Of a stretch of 52,754 nucleotides of DNA, positions 50,987 through 52,754 are shown in pieces. Source of the DNA: an uncultured Oscillospiraceae bacterium. GTDB lineage: Bacteria > Bacillota > Clostridia > Oscillospirales > Oscillospiraceae. The position numbers were made by a program, and so were the translations under genes. The stretch lies in contig CAKTQP010000010.1 in the NCBI GenBank assembly GCA_934597165.1, positions 1-52,754 of the forward strand. Reading direction: 5' to 3'. Position 1 is the stretch's first letter; every line of letters starts with the position of its first letter. The notes under the pieces are model-generated. The model had not been told where the DNA came from and did not search any database. It was given only the letters and a program-made list of their open reading frames with translations.

Positions 50987-51607
50987 TTATTGGGTCTCTT
51001 CCACCAGCGCCAGCACCGTCGCTTCGTCCACACTCTGGGCAAACCCCAGTGAGTAGCTGTACCCACCCCGCTGCCAGGTGGCCAGCCGATAGCCGTCCCC
51101 GTCCCCTTTCAGGGTCACGGTGGTGCCGGCGGCCTGCCGTTGGGTGGTGGTGTCGTAGGTGTTCCAGTCGCCGGAGTTGTCCTCGCTGCCGGCGAACAGC
51201 CGATAGGTCACCGTCTGGGTCTGGCCGGTGTAGGTGACCTCTGCGATCTGACCGTCGTAGGCGGCATAGGTGGTCTCCTCCACCGCAAAGGGCAGGTGTT
51301 CCAGGTGTTCCACCGGCAAATCCGTGGCCTGCTGCAGCGCCTCCAAGGAGTCGTACTCCACCATGGGGTTCCCAATCTGCACCGGCGGTTCCTCGGCCGG
51401 TCGGTGCAGCACATTGGGCAAGGTCACCGCCCCCAGCACCAGCACCACCAGGCAGGCGGCCAGGGTCAGCCAGCGGGCGGGCTTGGGGAAGCGGGTCACG
51501 TTGGACTGGGGCGGCTGGTGTTGGAGGTTGGCCAGGATGCGCGCCTTGGCCTCCTCGGTCAGGGTCACCTGATTCATGATCTGTTCATAGCTGCTCCGCA
51601 AAGTCAT
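50987..51607 (-). CDS. Probable anti-sigma factor with external sensor domain
   Basis: 206 residues. A short cytoplasmic part (1-44) is followed by one membrane helix (about 45-67) and an external domain of about 135 residues that resembles DUF4367. The gene overlaps the 3' end of the ECF sigma gene by 23 bases, a strong sign that it controls that sigma factor. No ZAS zinc motif is visible. Its external domain is clearly related to the lipoprotein at 52213-52746 (AGSEDNSGDWNTY against AGSEDISGDYNQY). Confidence 0.8.
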   Translation of the reverse strand: MTLRSSYEQIMNQVTLTEEAKARILANLQHQPPQSNVTRFPKPARWLTLAACLVVLVLGAVTLPNVLHRPAEEPPVQIGNPMVEYDSLEALQQATDLPVEHLEHLPFAVEETTYAAYDGQIAEVTYTGQTQTVTYRLFAGSEDNSGDWNTYDTTTQRQAAGTTVTLKGDGDGYRLATWQRGGYSYSLGFAQSVDEATVLALVEETQ

Positions 51608-52190
51608 ACGCCTCCTTCAAAATGCCCTTGAGCTTCTCCCGTCCCCGCCGCAGATCTGACCGGACGCTGCTCTCCTTCCGCTGCAGGATGCGGGCGATCT
51701 CGGCGGTGGGATAGCCCTCGTAGTAATACAGGTGGATGGCCGCCCGATACTGCTCCGGCAGCGTCTTCACCGCCTCCCACACGAAGGACAGGTCTTCCCG
51801 CCCCTCCGCCGCCAGCCGATCATCCAGCTCGTCCGCCTGACGCACCTGGTTGTAGGCAATGCGGTTCTTGCTCAGGTTGGCCGCCACCCGCAGCAGCCAC
51901 GCCTTCTCGTGCTCCGGGCTGTCCAGTTTCGGGGCGGTCTGTAAATACTTCATCAAAGTGTCTTGTACCATGTCCTCCGCGTCCGCCTGGTTGTGGAGAT
52001 AGGAATAGGCCAGGCGCAGGATGGCGTCGCCGTATTGATTCAGCAGCCGCTCCGCCGCCGCACAGGTGTCCGCCTGAACCACCGGTTCCGGCGCCGTCTC
52101 CTTCTTGGCGAACATCGCCCGCACCCAGTCCGCCAGCCGCACCCACCAAGGCGGTGCCGGCAGACCCCAGCCCACACATACAGCTCCCAT
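51585..52190 (-). CDS. ECF-type RNA polymerase sigma factor
   Basis: 201 residues. Region 2 spans YGDAILRLAYSYLHNQADAEDMVQ; region 4 spans LPEQYRAAIHLYYYEGYPTAEIA and the recognition helix ESSVRSDLRRGREKL. It directs RNA polymerase to its own regulon, probably including this cluster. GGAGG lies before ATG 52190, so I keep the N-terminal 45 residues although they are not part of the ECF core; a later in-frame ATG at 52115 is an alternative. Confidence 0.93.
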   Translation of the reverse strand: MGAVCVGWGLPAPPWWVRLADWVRAMFAKKETAPEPVVQADTCAAAERLLNQYGDAILRLAYSYLHNQADAEDMVQDTLMKYLQTAPKLDSPEHEKAWLLRVAANLSKNRIAYNQVRQADELDDRLAAEGREDLSFVWEAVKTLPEQYRAAIHLYYYEGYPTAEIARILQRKESSVRSDLRRGREKLKGILKEAYDFAEQL

Positions 52191-52212
52191 GTCGCTCTCC
52201 TCCGTTCGCTCC

Positions 52213-52746
52213 TTACTGGATGCCCGCCACCAGGGTGGTCATCTCGGCCTCACTGACGCCGGTGGCGTCCACAGCATAAGCATACCCGTCACCGTTCCAA
52301 ATGGCAACCATCACTTTGCCGTCCTTGCCCTTCATGGTCACAGAGCGCGCACCCACCTGCACCGTCTTTTCCTCCGGATACTGGTTGTAGTCCCCGCTGA
52401 TGTCCTCGGAACCAGCCCCCTTGCGGAGATAGAGGGTGGCGTCGCCGTTCTGGTAGATGACCTGGATCATGTTCTTCTGCATGGCACTGATCTCGTCCAG
52501 CGTGTACCCCTTCACCGCTTCGGGCACGGTCATGGAGAACCCAGCCACCTTGGCCGCCTCGTCCAAATTCTTGCAGACCACGAAGGGGTTGGCGATCTGG
52601 GTGCTGGCATCACTGACCGCACTGGTGGACGGCTTCTGGTCGGTCTTCTGGGAGGTGTCGCCCCCGTTGTTGCCGCCGCAGGCAGCCAGAGAGCAGGTCA
52701 AAGCGGCGCACAGCGCCAGGGTCAGCAGTTTGTTCTGTTTTTTCAT
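52213..52746 (-). CDS. Lipoprotein related to the anti-sigma sensor domain
   Basis: 177 residues from ATG 52746. A signal peptide ends in a lipobox SLAAC (Cys23), then comes a Gly/Ser/Thr linker and a DUF4367-like domain sharing several motifs with the external part of the anti-sigma protein two genes downstream. It lies 22 bases before the sigma gene on the same strand and is probably co-transcribed. It may act as a soluble or competing sensor at the cell surface. The 5' region runs off the window, so the promoter is not seen; an in-frame TTG two codons upstream is less likely as start. Confidence 0.85.
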   Translation of the reverse strand: MKKQNKLLTLALCAALTCSLAACGGNNGGDTSQKTDQKPSTSAVSDASTQIANPFVVCKNLDEAAKVAGFSMTVPEAVKGYTLDEISAMQKNMIQVIYQNGDATLYLRKGAGSEDISGDYNQYPEEKTVQVGARSVTMKGKDGKVMVAIWNGDGYAYAVDATGVSEAEMTTLVAGIQ

Positions 52747-52754
52747 ATCCAACA

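Overview
The window comes from a fairly G+C-rich member of the Clostridia, most likely in the Oscillospiraceae/Ruminococcaceae group. The evidence is a tryptophan T-box leader, strong AGGAGG ribosome binding sites almost everywhere, a YdjG/YdjH/YdjI-like zinc-ribbon/TPM/SPFH operon, EFR1-type flavo-ferredoxin and DUF4367-like sigma/anti-sigma genes, and a short hairpin repeat of the type scattered through this group's genomes. The genus is not determined.

Layout. 1-6.9 kb (minus strand): a complete trpEGDCFBA operon with overlapping genes, a sigma-A promoter, a T-box leader with a UGG specifier, and two terminators in tandem before trpE. 7.1-11.2 kb: a VanY-type D,D-carboxypeptidase, a metallo-beta-lactamase-fold protein, then a plus-strand set of deformylase-like protein, flavo-ferredoxin and EamA permease. 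11.5-17 kb (minus): a PurF-like protein, then the SPFH/zinc-ribbon/TPM operon. 17.3-21.5 kb (plus): larC and the TrkA/TrkH potassium uptake pair. 21.6-24.5 kb (minus): a large A+T-richer superfamily 1 helicase, probably acquired. 24.9-29.3 kb (plus): a MarR regulator and a giant RND permease. 29.4-50.9 kb (minus): a defence island. 51-52.7 kb (minus): an ECF sigma factor, its likely anti-sigma protein and a related lipoprotein.

The defence island holds two systems on one strand, separated by about 170 bases. Upstream is a type I-C-like CRISPR effector operon (cas5-cas8c-cas7-cas3) with no cas4/cas1/cas2 and no CRISPR array in view. A strong internal ribosome binding site in cas8c probably makes the small subunit Cas11c. 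Downstream is a type 4 BREX operon: an unknown 1000-residue protein, BrxP (PAPS-reductase-like), BrxC, PglZ, BrxL, a 66-residue CxxC protein and a cysteine desulfurase, followed by a small membrane protein. It has no DNA methyltransferase. The desulfurase plus the SGGKDS-type, Fe-S-bearing BrxP suggests sulfur-based marking of self DNA. BrxP is a fusion whose linker is an in-frame translated ribosome binding site, so a free DUF4007 protein is probably made from the same gene.

The other notable item is a structured intergenic element present twice (about 6978-7132 and 11260-11492). The two copies share loops but have different, still perfectly paired, stem sequences. Both begin a few bases after a stop codon. 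I found no rRNA, tRNA, insertion sequence, integrase or CRISPR array.
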